DNA of 64,000 bases from Actinomadura barringtoniae (GTDB taxonomy: Bacteria > Actinomycetota > Actinomycetes > Streptosporangiales > Streptosporangiaceae), in NCBI RefSeq assembly GCF_017573505.1, contig NZ_JAGEOJ010000015.1:1-64000 (forward strand). Reading direction: 5' to 3'. A program made the position numbers and the translations under genes. A model generated the notes under the pieces. It was not told the DNA's origin and did not search any database. It saw only the letters and a program-made list of their open reading frames with translations. The stretch's first letter is position 1. The number at the start of each line of letters is the position of its first letter. This document shows positions 8,636-16,605 of the stretch, piece by piece.

Positions 8636-9283
8636 ATGAGCGGCCGAAACCCCGCCCCCCGGCGCAGCTACGGAGGCCGTTCGGCGGAGGAACGCCGCGC
8701 TGAGCGTCGCGAACGCCTGATGGACGCCGGCCTGGAGCTGTTCGGCACCCAGGGCTACGCGACCACCTCGATCGAACGGCTGTGCTCCACGGCCGGGGTC
8801 TCGACCCGCAACTTCTACGAGGAGTTCAAGGGCCGCGAGGAGCTGCTCGCGGCCCTGCACCTGCGCCTGAACGAGCGGGCCTCCGGCGCCATGGCCGAGG
8901 CGTACGCCGAGGCCGTGGCCGACGACCTGCCCGTCCGGGTGGAGAAGGCCGTCCGCGCCTACGTCTCGGTCGCCGCCGCCGACCCCCGGCTCGCCCGGAT
9001 CAGTTTCGTCGAGGTGATCGGCGTCAGCCCCGAGCTGGAAGCGCTCCGCCTGGAGTGGCGCGAACGCTGGGCCGAAATGATCGTCGGCCTGGCGGAGGAC
9101 GCCGTCGCGCGCGGCGAGGCGTCCCCGCGCGACTACCGGCTGACCGCGATCGCCATCATCGGCGCGGTCAACAACCTGGTGCACCACTGGTCCGCCCGCG
9201 GCGAGAACATCCCGCTGGACGCCGTCACCGCCGAGCTCACCTACCTGATCCTCGCCGCCGTCACCCCGACCCCACCCGAATAA
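8636..9283 (+). CDS. TetR-family transcriptional regulator
   Basis: A 215-residue regulator. The helix-turn-helix occupies about residues 24-70, with TTSIERLCSTAGVSTRNFYEEFKGREELL as the recognition region. The rest is an all-helical ligand/dimer domain typical of TetR proteins. GGAG at 8628-8631 precedes the ATG. It begins 47 bases after the helR-like gene and is closed by a very long perfect hairpin, so it is probably the last gene of its transcript. Target and ligand are unknown; the lipase downstream is a candidate target by position only. Confidence 0.88.
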   Translation: MSGRNPAPRRSYGGRSAEERRAERRERLMDAGLELFGTQGYATTSIERLCSTAGVSTRNFYEEFKGREELLAALHLRLNERASGAMAEAYAEAVADDLPVRVEKAVRAYVSVAAADPRLARISFVEVIGVSPELEALRLEWRERWAEMIVGLAEDAVARGEASPRDYRLTAIAIIGAVNNLVHHWSARGENIPLDAVTAELTYLILAAVTPTPPE

Positions 9284-9286
9284 CAT

Positions 9287-9347
9287 GCCGATCTTGCTCT
9301 GAGCGCCCTTTGGAAGTGCCGCGAAGGGCGCTCAGAGCAAGATCGGC
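9287..9347. terminator. Perfect 24-bp hairpin after tetR
   Basis: Arms 9287-9310 and 9324-9347 pair without mismatch over 24 bp around a 13-base loop, starting 3 bases after the regulator's stop codon. There is no T-run, as is usual for actinobacterial stem-only terminators. The outer stem GATCTTGC...GCAAGATC recurs in the hairpin at 13112-13157. Confidence 0.65.
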
Positions 9348-9436
9348 GAAGTTGGGGGCGAAAGTGGTCAGAGGTCTTGTCTAATTGGGCCGCGCCTCGT
9401 TACTTTCGGGTAACCCAAGTCGCGAAGGGCTTACTC

Positions 9437-10936
9437 ATGATCAGAAGGACGTGGCGGAGCCTGGCCGCCGGACTCGCCCTCACCACCGCCGTCGGCCTCA
9501 CGGCCGCCGCGCCCGCCCAGGCCGCCCCGCAGCAGACCGCCCCGCAGCAGACCGCCCCGCAGCAGGCCTCCCCGCAGCAGGCCTCCGCCGCCGCTCCCAC
9601 GCCGGACAAGGACCCCTTCTACCAACCGCCGGCCGGTTACGAGACCAAGGCGCCCGGCACGGTCCTGCGCTCCCGCCCCGGCTCGCTCGCCCTCTTCAGC
9701 CTCTTCAAGGAGAAGGTGAAGGCCTGGCAGGTGCTCTACCGGAGCACCGACGCCCAGGGCGACGCCATGGCCACCGCCGCGCTCGTCCTCGTACCGGAGA
9801 ACGTCCCGTCGCCCGCCAAGGACCGCCCGCTGGTCTCCTACCAGGTGGCCGAGGACAGCCTCGCGCTCAAGTGCGCCCCGTCCTACCAGATGCAGTCCGG
9901 CGTCTTCCCCGACAACCCCGTCGTCCAGGCCGAGGTCCTCCTCGTGAACGGCCTGCTGAAGAACGGCTGGGCCGTCGTGGTCCCCGACCACGAAGGCCCC
10001 AAATCCGCCTACGCGGCAGGGATCCTCGCCGGCCACGCGACGCTCGACTCCATCCGTGCGGCCGAAAGCCTCCCCGAAGCAGGCCTCACCAAGAACGCTC
10101 CGGTCGGCATGATGGGCTACTCCGGCGGCTCCATCGCCACCGGCTGGGCCGCCGAGCTCCAGCCCTCCTACGCGCCCGACCTGAACATCAAGGCGGTCGC
10201 CGAAGGGGGCGTCGGCGCCGACCTGGACGCCGCCGTCCGCAACATCAACGGCGGCCCGTTCGGCGGCTACGCGCTCGGCGGCGCCCTCGGCGTCGGCCGC
10301 GCCCACCCCGAGCTCGGCAACTACATCGACTCGATCCTGAACGACGAGGGCAAGGACCTGGCCAAGCGCCTCGGCGACTCCTGCAACTCGATGATCGTGC
10401 TGCAGGGCCTCTTCAAGGACATCAACAAGCTCAGCACCAAGCCGAACCCGTTCGACGACCCGATCCCCCGCAAGGTGATGGCCCTCAACAAGATGGGCCA
10501 CCAGACCCCCACCGCGCCGATGTTCATCTTCCACTCGGTCAACGACGAACTCCTCCCCGTGAAGCCCGTCGACGACCTGGTGAAGACCTACTGCGCGAAC
10601 GGCGCCTCGGTCTCCTACAACCGCGACCAACTGAGCGAGCACATCACCCTCGTGGCCACCGGCGCCCCGCTGGAGCTCGCCTGGATGCAGGACCGCCTGA
10701 GCGGCAAGCCCGCCCAGCAGGGCTGCACCACCAAGACCTACACCTCAATGGCCCTGGACCCCTCCGTCCCGAAAATCCTCCAGGACTACCTCCAGGGAAT
10801 CTCCAAGCTCTTCTATTCCTTCTGCTCCTCCTCGGTGCCCCGGTCGTCCCCGCCTTCCTGGCGGGTGACCTCCGGGGCTCCGTGGGCCTCAGGGGTCCCG
10901 TGCACTTCAGTGGCTCCGTGGCCGGAGTCGTGGTGA
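9437..10936 (+). CDS. Secreted lipase, LIP (secretory lipase) family
   Basis: A 499-residue exported alpha/beta hydrolase. The ATG at 9437 opens a signal peptide (MIRRTWRSLAAGLALTTAVG, cleavage likely after AQA), followed by a low-complexity region of repeated APQQT/APQQA units. The catalytic serine sits in GYSGG near residue 228. HSVNDELLP (an Asp candidate) and EHITLVATG (a His candidate) complete the likely triad. This order matches secretory lipases that act on triacylglycerols or esters outside the cell. The last roughly 40 residues (after KLFYSFCSS) look unlike protein and overlap the oppositely oriented gene at 10813-11160, so the reading frame may have drifted past an older stop. Confidence 0.82.
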   Translation: MIRRTWRSLAAGLALTTAVGLTAAAPAQAAPQQTAPQQTAPQQASPQQASAAAPTPDKDPFYQPPAGYETKAPGTVLRSRPGSLALFSLFKEKVKAWQVLYRSTDAQGDAMATAALVLVPENVPSPAKDRPLVSYQVAEDSLALKCAPSYQMQSGVFPDNPVVQAEVLLVNGLLKNGWAVVVPDHEGPKSAYAAGILAGHATLDSIRAAESLPEAGLTKNAPVGMMGYSGGSIATGWAAELQPSYAPDLNIKAVAEGGVGADLDAAVRNINGGPFGGYALGGALGVGRAHPELGNYIDSILNDEGKDLAKRLGDSCNSMIVLQGLFKDINKLSTKPNPFDDPIPRKVMALNKMGHQTPTAPMFIFHSVNDELLPVKPVDDLVKTYCANGASVSYNRDQLSEHITLVATGAPLELAWMQDRLSGKPAQQGCTTKTYTSMALDPSVPKILQDYLQGISKLFYSFCSSSVPRSSPPSWRVTSGAPWASGVPCTSVAPWPESW

Positions 10937-11160
10937 TGGTCGTGCCGCGTGCGCGCCAGACCGTTCAGCAGCCGTCCGTTGAGCGGACGGGCGTTGAGCG
11001 GACGGGCGTTGTGCCGGGGCTCGCCCCCGTCCGGCTCCTCCTTGCCGTAGGCCTCGGTCCACTCGCCGTCCCCTGCCGCGTCCTCCCAGGACGGGCCGGA
11101 CGGGACGGGCGGGCCGGCGGGGGTCTCGCGCGTGTAGGCCGGCGGCCACAGATGACACAT
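10813..11160 (-). CDS. Small acidic hydrophilic protein, unknown function
   Basis: A 115-residue reading frame from the ATG at 11160, with GGAG 2 bases before it. It begins MCHLWPPAYTRETPAG and contains GEWTEAYGKEEPDGGE. A very similar EWTQMYGG motif ends the membrane protein at 19760-20617, which supports this as real coding sequence. Further on are a short repeat (RPLNARPLNGRLLNG, from a 15-bp tandem DNA repeat), a His/Asp patch and a charged tail (TEEEQKE). No membrane span or signal is seen. It overlaps the 3' end of the convergent lipase gene by 124 bases. No family is recognised. Confidence 0.58.
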   Translation of the reverse strand: MCHLWPPAYTRETPAGPPVPSGPSWEDAAGDGEWTEAYGKEEPDGGEPRHNARPLNARPLNGRLLNGLARTRHDHHHDSGHGATEVHGTPEAHGAPEVTRQEGGDDRGTEEEQKE

Positions 11161-11173
11161 ATCTCCGGCCGCA

Positions 11174-11219
11174 GCTACAACGAACACCGGTTGCATGACG
11201 AACGGCGTTCGTTGTAGCG
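11174..11219. promoter_or_regulatory. Promoter with nested operator palindromes, divergent region
   Basis: GCTACAACGAAC (11174-11185) and GTTCGTTGTAGC (11207-11218) are perfect 12-bp inverted arms 21 bases apart. Inside, ACGAACGGCGTTCGT is a second palindrome sharing the right arm, giving three CGAAC half-sites. TTGCAT (11191-11196) and TGTAGC (11213-11218), 16 bases apart, make a plausible promoter toward the oxidoreductase gene that a bound regulator would cover. The region lies between divergent genes starting at 11160 and 11341. Confidence 0.5.
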
Positions 11220-11340
11220 TGGGGATCACTCTGAACGAGGCCCTCCCCGGAAGTACGCCGCAGATGGGAGCGCCCCACCTCGATCGAGGTGCAGGAGGGG
11301 CGGCAACGTCTTCACGCGTCCCTTCACGGAGGTCTCTCTC

Positions 11341-12189
11341 ATGGACATCGGTATCGGCCTGCCCGTCACCGACCCCGAATCGCTGCTGGACTGGGCTCGG
11401 CGCGCCGACGCCGGGCCGTTCTCCACGCTCGGCCTGCTCGACCGGCTCGTGTACGGCAATCCCGAGCCCCTCGTCACCCTCGCGATGATCGCCGGTGCCA
11501 CCGAGGGCATCCGCGTTCAGACCGAGGTGCTGCTCGCGCCGCTGCGCGACACCGCCTTGCTGGCCAAGCAGGCCGCGACGCTCGATCGGCTGACCGGTGG
11601 TCGCTTCGTGCTCGGCCTCGGCGTCGGCGGTCGCGATGACGACCATGCCGCGTCCGGCACCGACATCCGCACTCGTGGCCGTCGTCTCGACGAGCAGATG
11701 GACGTCATGCGCCGTCTGTGGGCGGGCGAGCCGTTCAGCGACGAAGCCGGGCCCATCGGGCCCGCACCCGCCACTTCTGGCGGCCCCGAGGTGCTCTTCG
11801 GCGGCTTCCACCCGCGGGCTCTCGAACGCGTCGCGCGGTGGGGTGACGGCTTCCTGATGGCCGCGGCCCCGTCATGGGGCGCCGGTCTCGTCGACCAGGT
11901 CCGCACGTTCTGGAAGGAGCACGGCCGCGACGGTGAGCCGCGCATCGTCGCCCAGGCGAACGTGGCGCTCGGCCCGGACTACGTCGTGGACAAAGCCCGG
12001 AATGCCTGCCGGGCCTACTACGAGTTCTCCGGACGCGCCGACTTCATGGTCGACGGCATCCTCACCACGCCCGAGGCGATCCGCGACACCATCGCCCAGT
12101 TCGCCGAGCTCGGCGCCGACGAGGTCATGCTGTACTGCCACGGCGACGACGTCGGCCAGGTCGATCGCCTCGCCGACGCCGTCACCTGA
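11341..12189 (+). CDS. LLM-class flavin-dependent oxidoreductase
   Basis: A 282-residue luciferase-like (F420 or FMN) oxidoreductase with a TIM-barrel pattern. The N-terminal MDIGIGLPVTDPES, the TLDRLTGGRFVLGLGVG strand-helix segment and the PEVLFGGFHPRALERVARWGDGF segment are characteristic. Such enzymes reduce or hydroxylate small organic substrates using reduced F420 or FMNH2; which cofactor is used is not shown here. GGAGG at 11325-11329 precedes the ATG. The upstream operator-like promoter suggests induction by a small molecule. It ends 23 bases before the convergent glycosyltransferase gene. Confidence 0.85.
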   Translation: MDIGIGLPVTDPESLLDWARRADAGPFSTLGLLDRLVYGNPEPLVTLAMIAGATEGIRVQTEVLLAPLRDTALLAKQAATLDRLTGGRFVLGLGVGGRDDDHAASGTDIRTRGRRLDEQMDVMRRLWAGEPFSDEAGPIGPAPATSGGPEVLFGGFHPRALERVARWGDGFLMAAAPSWGAGLVDQVRTFWKEHGRDGEPRIVAQANVALGPDYVVDKARNACRAYYEFSGRADFMVDGILTTPEAIRDTIAQFAELGADEVMLYCHGDDVGQVDRLADAVT

Positions 12190-12212
12190 GCGTTCCGGAT
12201 GAGCTGAACGTT

Positions 12213-13091
12213 CTAGATGATCGGAGGGCGGCCTGTGCGCGTCATGCGCCAGGCCGTTCCCCAGGAGATGGGGCGGCGGGGGCCGGCGGGCTTCCGCCAG
12301 CCTTCGAAGAAGCCCTTGAACCAGGGGCCCAGCGCGCTCGGCTTGCGCTCGCGCAGGACGGTCATGCCGATCCAGATCAGCAGGTACGGCAGCGCCAGCA
12401 GCCAGGGGAGGTTGCGGCGGGCCAGCCACACGCGGTTGCGCGCGTTGTAGCGGTAGAACATCGCGTGCCGGGTCGGCAGCACCGCCGGGTGGAACATGAC
12501 CGCCGAGGCGTCGTAGACGATCCGGTAGCCGGCGTTGAGCGCCTGCCAGGCCAGATCGGTCTCCTCGTGGGCGTAGAAGAAGTCCTCGGGGAGACCGCCC
12601 GCGGCGTCCCAGGCGGCCCGGCGGATCGCGCAGGCGCCGCCGAGGAACGTGGTGACCTCGGAGGAGCGCTCCGGGTCGCCCGCGCGCAGCCGGGGCACGT
12701 GGCGGCGCTCGCCGCGGCCGCCCTCGGGGTCGCGCACGCGGAACGAGATGACGCCGAGCGTGGGGTCGGCGGCGAAGCGGTCCCGCAGGTGCACGCCGAG
12801 GCGGTTCGAGCGGTACCAGCCGTCGTCGTCCAGGAAGAGGATGACGTCGCCGCAGGAGGCCTCGACGCCGCGGTTGCGGCCCGCGGGGATGCCGACGTTC
12901 TTGGGGAGCTGGAGGGTCTTCACGCGCTCATCGTCGAAGGGCGCCGCCGTGACGCCGCCGACCGGGTCGACGCCGTTGCCCACCAGGACCACCTCGACGT
13001 CCACGTGCTCCTGCTCGAGGGCGCTGCGCACCGCGCGGGCCAGCTCCTCGGGCCGGTTACCCATCGTCAGCACGACGACCGACAGTTTCAC
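12213..13091 (-). CDS. GT2-family glycosyltransferase
   Basis: A 292-residue GT-A enzyme from the GTG at 13091, which has GGGAG 8 bases upstream. An in-frame ATG at 13121 would start inside a hairpin and is unlikely. The Rossmann-like start KLSVVVLTMGNRPEEL, a donor-site FLDDDGW (DxD type), GGACAIRRAAW and HEETDLAWQ (an ED-type catalytic base region) are in family order. A hydrophobic segment near residues 230-247 (LLALPYLLIWIGMTVL) may anchor it to the membrane. It lies downstream of the CDP-alcohol phosphotransferase operon and probably adds a sugar to the same envelope molecule. Confidence 0.87.
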   Translation of the reverse strand: MKLSVVVLTMGNRPEELARAVRSALEQEHVDVEVVLVGNGVDPVGGVTAAPFDDERVKTLQLPKNVGIPAGRNRGVEASCGDVILFLDDDGWYRSNRLGVHLRDRFAADPTLGVISFRVRDPEGGRGERRHVPRLRAGDPERSSEVTTFLGGACAIRRAAWDAAGGLPEDFFYAHEETDLAWQALNAGYRIVYDASAVMFHPAVLPTRHAMFYRYNARNRVWLARRNLPWLLALPYLLIWIGMTVLRERKPSALGPWFKGFFEGWRKPAGPRRPISWGTAWRMTRTGRPPII

Positions 13092-13111
13092 CGAGCCGAC
13101 TCCCAACCATT

Positions 13112-13157
13112 GATCTTGCACAAGTCTGTCACCTTCACGACACCTTTGTGCAAGATC
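13112..13157. terminator. Hairpin between CDP-alcohol operon and GT2 gene
   Basis: GATCTTGCACAA (13112-13123) pairs perfectly with TTGTGCAAGATC (13146-13157), and TGTC/GACA can pair inside the loop. It sits in the gap between two minus-strand genes and has no T-run. Its outer eight base pairs are identical to those of the hairpin at 9287-9347. Confidence 0.55.
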
Positions 13158-13193
13158 GCCGTCGTCGGCGGGTGATCTCCCCGTTGTTCACCA

Positions 13194-14051
13194 TCACTTG
13201 AGCCTCCGCGAAGCCAGGATGCTCACCAGGTGGAGCAGGGTCTGCAGGACGGCGACGGCCGCGACGGCCACGGTGAGTACACGGACCGCGATCGGGTCGT
13301 CGTTGCCGAGGACGGTGTCCAGGCCCGCGGCGACCAGGATCAGCAGCGACAGCTCGACGGCGCCGATGATGCGGTGCAGGCGCAGCATGGAGGCCGCCTG
13401 GCGGGCCAGCGCGATGCCGGTGGAACGGGGCCGCAGCGCGCGGTCGCCGCCCGCCGGGTCGGCGGTCAGGCCGGACTTGGCGCGGGCCACGACCACGTTG
13501 TCGGTCTCGGCCTTGATGAGCGCGGCGCCGAGCGCGGCGAGCAGGCCGAGTTCGACGTAGCCGCCGTTCTGCCAGCCGCCCTGGGCCATGAAGCCCAGCC
13601 CGACCAGCAGCGAGACCTCCGACAGGTAGTGGCCGATGCGGTCGAGGTAGACCCCGGCCACCGAGGTCTGCCGCAGGTAGCGGGCCACCTCGCCGTCCAC
13701 GCAGTCGAGCAGCAGGTAGAGCTGGATGAGGACGGCGCCGCCGAGGGCCGTCCAGAGGGAGTTGACCGGCAGCGACACCACGACGCCCGCCACGACCCCG
13801 CTCAGCATCATCAGGTAGGTGAGCTGGTTGGGGCTGAGGCCCAGGCGCAGGAAGAACCAGTCGAAGTACGGGGACAGGTCGCGCATGTAGAGGCGACCGG
13901 CCCAATGCTCCTCGTTGCGGCGGTCCTTCAGTCCGGGCGGCTGCCCGTAGCGCCGGATATCGGCGATCCTGGCCTTGCGGCGCGGCGGCCGGGCGTCATC
14001 CTCCACCGGGGCCGTCGGCACCTCAGCCTCCATGGGCTTCGACAAACTCAT
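13194..14051 (-). CDS. CDP-alcohol phosphotransferase with altered active site
   Basis: A 285-residue membrane enzyme of the CDP-alcohol phosphatidyltransferase family, which joins a CDP-activated alcohol to a second alcohol, releasing CMP. About six membrane helices follow the approach segment GLSPNQLTYL (71-80). The signature reads D116, D119-G120, A123-R124, G133, D137, but the last aspartate, normally the general base, is His141 (LDRIGH). This could change the acceptor or mean a non-catalytic role. The start overlaps the end of the glycerol-1-phosphate dehydrogenase gene by 29 bases; an ATG at 14033 is an alternative. It is the last gene of the 18134-13194 operon. Confidence 0.84.
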   Translation of the reverse strand: MSLSKPMEAEVPTAPVEDDARPPRRKARIADIRRYGQPPGLKDRRNEEHWAGRLYMRDLSPYFDWFFLRLGLSPNQLTYLMMLSGVVAGVVVSLPVNSLWTALGGAVLIQLYLLLDCVDGEVARYLRQTSVAGVYLDRIGHYLSEVSLLVGLGFMAQGGWQNGGYVELGLLAALGAALIKAETDNVVVARAKSGLTADPAGGDRALRPRSTGIALARQAASMLRLHRIIGAVELSLLILVAAGLDTVLGNDDPIAVRVLTVAVAAVAVLQTLLHLVSILASRRLK

Positions 14052-15096
14052 CCACCGCCTTGAGGGTCGCGCCCTGTTCCAGGCCGAGATGCTCCAAGAT
14101 CGTATAGCGGCCCGGCCTGGTCCGCGGGGCGAACGCGACAGCCTCGGCGAACTGCCCGCCGGTCAGCCCCACGTCCCCGGGAACGACCGGCAGACCGTGC
14201 CGGCGCAGGCAGGAAACGATCTCTGTGAGCCGTTCCGCGCCGATGCCCAGGTGGGTCGCGCGCAGGTGATAGCAGAACGCCGCGCCGATGCCGGCGAGTT
14301 CCCCGTGGTTGGCCGTGCCGGGGAACAGCTGGTCGACGGCGTGCAGGATCTCGTGGTCGCCGCCGCTGGCGGGCCGGGAGTCACCGGCGAACGACATCGC
14401 CATCCCCGACAGCACCAGGCTCTCGGCCAGCACGGTGAGGAAGCGGTCGGACTCGATCGACTCGGGCTGGTGCAGCAGCGCCTCGGCGGCCGTACGGGCG
14501 ACCGTCAGCGCCATCCGGTCGACCTTCTCGCCGGTCTCCTCGGAGGCCAGCAGCCAGTCGTCGACCGCGGAGAAGTTGCTCACCACGTCGCCGATCCCGG
14601 CGCGCACGAGGCGTTCGGGCGCGGCCCGGACGTAGTCCAGGTCGACCACCATCGCCAGCGGCATCACGACGCCGAACGAGCCCTTGCCCTTGTCGTGGGT
14701 GAGGGAGGCGACCGGGGAGCAGATCCCGTCGTGGGACAGGTTGGTGGCGACCGAGACCATCGGGATGCCCGACAGCGTGGCCGCGTACTTGGTCGCGTCG
14801 ATCGTGCGGCCGCCGCCGATGCCGACGACGGCCTCGTACGATCCGGCGCGCAGTTTGGAGCCGAGGCTCACCGCCGCGTCGACCGTGCCGCCGTCCACCT
14901 GGAACACCTCGCAGGCGGTGAGCGACGGCCGGACGTGCTCGGCGATCTGGTCGCCCTGGCCCGGGCCGACCGCGATGGCCACCCGGCCCTCGGTGGCGAT
15001 CCGCTTGTCGGCCAGCAGCTCGCCGAGCGCCGCGATGGCGCCGCGGCGTACGTCGATGGACAGCGGTGCGTTCAGCATCCGCGTCAGCAGGGGCAT
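14023..15096 (-). CDS. sn-Glycerol-1-phosphate dehydrogenase homologue (AraM/EgsA type)
   Basis: A 357-residue member of the iron-containing alcohol dehydrogenase/dehydroquinate synthase fold, closest in motifs to glycerol-1-phosphate dehydrogenases. The NAD loop GIGGGRTIDATKYAA is at 92-106, NLSHDGICSP at 119-128, and the metal ligands would be Asp170 (GIGD), His248 (GGDHEI) and His264 (ANHGEL), all present. The reaction would be dihydroxyacetone phosphate plus NAD(P)H to sn-glycerol-1-phosphate, the archaeal stereoisomer, which Bacillus AraM also makes. AGGAAGG precedes the ATG. Its operon also has a nucleotidyltransferase and two CDP-alcohol phosphotransferases, which suits activation and transfer of the product. 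Confidence 0.82.
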   Translation of the reverse strand: MPLLTRMLNAPLSIDVRRGAIAALGELLADKRIATEGRVAIAVGPGQGDQIAEHVRPSLTACEVFQVDGGTVDAAVSLGSKLRAGSYEAVVGIGGGRTIDATKYAATLSGIPMVSVATNLSHDGICSPVASLTHDKGKGSFGVVMPLAMVVDLDYVRAAPERLVRAGIGDVVSNFSAVDDWLLASEETGEKVDRMALTVARTAAEALLHQPESIESDRFLTVLAESLVLSGMAMSFAGDSRPASGGDHEILHAVDQLFPGTANHGELAGIGAAFCYHLRATHLGIGAERLTEIVSCLRRHGLPVVPGDVGLTGGQFAEAVAFAPRTRPGRYTILEHLGLEQGATLKAVDEFVEAHGG

Positions 15097-15220
15097 GTGC
15101 CTTCCTTATCGGTCGCCGTCCGGGAGGGGGTGCCGGGCGGCCGGGCCGTGGCGCGGGCCGCCGCGGGCGGCGGCCCCGAGCGCCGCCGTGGCGGGCCCGA
15201 GCGCGCCGCGGGCGACCGGC

Positions 15221-15952
15221 TCAGTACGTCTTGGCGATCCGGCGGGCCTTCTCCAGATCGTCGTGGTTGTCGACCTCCACCCAGTCGACGGCGCCGATGG
15301 GTGCCACGGCGATGCGGCCGCCGCGGTTCACCAGCTCCTGGTAGCCGTCCTCGTAGTAGAGGTCGGGGTCGCGCTCCCAGGTCGCCTTCAGCGCGTCGGC
15401 GAGCGGCTCGGCCGCGGCCGGCTCGATCAGGGTGGCGCCGATGTACTCGCCCGCCGCGGTCGCGGGGTCCATGAGCTTGGTGATCGTGGCGATGGCGCCG
15501 CCCTCGTCGAGGGTGACCTTCATCTCCTCGTCGGCCAGAGTTTTCACGTTGTCCACGGCCAGCAGGATGTCGGCGCCGCGGTTGCTGAGTAGCGTCTTCT
15601 CCACGCTCACCGGATGCACGGTGTCACCGTTCACCATGAGGACGCCCTTGGAGAAGTGCTCGCGCGCCAGCCACATGGAGTAGGCGTTGTTCCACTCCTC
15701 GGCCTTGTCGTTGTGGACGAGGGTGATCGACACGCCGTACTCGGACTCGAGGGCGGCCTTGCGCTCCTCGACCGCGCCCGCGCAGTAGCCGACGACGATC
15801 ACGACGTCGGTCAGCCCGACCGCGGCGAGATTGCGCAGGGCGATGTCGAGGATGGTCGTCTCACCGTCGACCGGCACCAGGGCCTTGGGCAGGGTGTCGG
15901 TGTAGGGCCGGAGCCTTCTGCCTGCGCCCGCGGCGAGCACCATCCCGATCAT
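15221..15952 (-). CDS. LicC-like nucleotidyltransferase (alcohol-phosphate cytidylyltransferase)
   Basis: A 243-residue NTP transferase. The pyrophosphorylase signature MVLAAGAGRRLRPYTDTLPK spans residues 4-23. NAYSMWLAREHF and MVNGDTVHP (metal-binding Asp) follow, then EYIGATLIEP and a C-terminal DWVEVDNHDDLEKARRI. This order matches phosphocholine/inositol-phosphate cytidylyltransferases (LicC and relatives) more than sugar-1-phosphate enzymes. In this operon it probably makes a CDP-alcohol for the two phosphotransferases. Its ATG overlaps the previous stop as ATGA and has GGAGGAAGAGGAAG upstream. The alcohol (glycerol-1-P, inositol-P or other) is not shown by sequence. Confidence 0.82.
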   Translation of the reverse strand: MIGMVLAAGAGRRLRPYTDTLPKALVPVDGETTILDIALRNLAAVGLTDVVIVVGYCAGAVEERKAALESEYGVSITLVHNDKAEEWNNAYSMWLAREHFSKGVLMVNGDTVHPVSVEKTLLSNRGADILLAVDNVKTLADEEMKVTLDEGGAIATITKLMDPATAAGEYIGATLIEPAAAEPLADALKATWERDPDLYYEDGYQELVNRGGRIAVAPIGAVDWVEVDNHDDLEKARRIAKTY

Positions 15953-16605
15953 GCTTCCTCTTCCTCCAGGTCGACGATCACGCCACTACCGCGTCCGGTC
16001 CGCGCCCACGTCGTGACGCTCTCGCAGCCGAACAACACGCCAAGGTAGGCGGCCAGCGCCGCGTACGCGAACGGCAGAAGCCCGGAGAGGCCGACGAACG
16101 CGACGATCAGCATGCGGCCCTCCCAGCCGAGGCCGGCCCGGAAGACCCAGTCCTGTGGCCAGAGCCGCTGGCGGGTGCGGTAGACGGTGTCGTAGTGGTG
16201 GTAGGCCAGGACACCGATCAGCACGTAGATCAACGGTGCCGACACGCCCTGTGCGAACCCCAGTACGGCCAGGTAACCATACTCGATCCCGCGGATGATG
16301 GGCGGGACAAGCCAGTCAAGCCTGCCGTTATGGGGATGCGTGGCGGCGGGCCCGGTCAGCAGCAGCGCGACGACCGGCGCGAACAGCGCCGGGGTGTTCT
16401 GCTCGCCGAGCCCGGCGACCAGCAGCACGCCGGTGATCACCAGCGCGACGACCGCGCCCGGCAGCGGCGGCAGCATGCCGCGCGCCAGCGTCCCGAGCGC
16501 CGTGCAGATCGGCCCGTCGTCGCGGAACGCGCGGAGCTGGTCGGTGGCGTAGGCGATCGCGTCGCGGCGCTCCTCGGCCGTCGCGTCCGCGGTCAGGGCG
16601 GTCAT
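15949..16605 (-). CDS. Multi-span membrane protein (DUF5941-like)
   Basis: A 218-residue protein with about five hydrophobic segments. Its start is the ATG at 16605, overlapping the stop of the previous gene as ATGA. The frame continues upstream but that part is a shadow of the neighbour. A soluble N-terminal region (ATAEERRDAIAYATDQLRAF) is followed by spans and a conserved-looking loop LDWLVPPIIRGIEYGYLAVLG. It resembles actinobacterial proteins I recall as DUF5941, which occur beside CDP-alcohol phosphotransferases. It may form a complex with them; no catalytic motif is visible. Confidence 0.7.
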   Translation of the reverse strand: MTALTADATAEERRDAIAYATDQLRAFRDDGPICTALGTLARGMLPPLPGAVVALVITGVLLVAGLGEQNTPALFAPVVALLLTGPAATHPHNGRLDWLVPPIIRGIEYGYLAVLGFAQGVSAPLIYVLIGVLAYHHYDTVYRTRQRLWPQDWVFRAGLGWEGRMLIVAFVGLSGLLPFAYAALAAYLGVLFGCESVTTWARTGRGSGVIVDLEEEEA

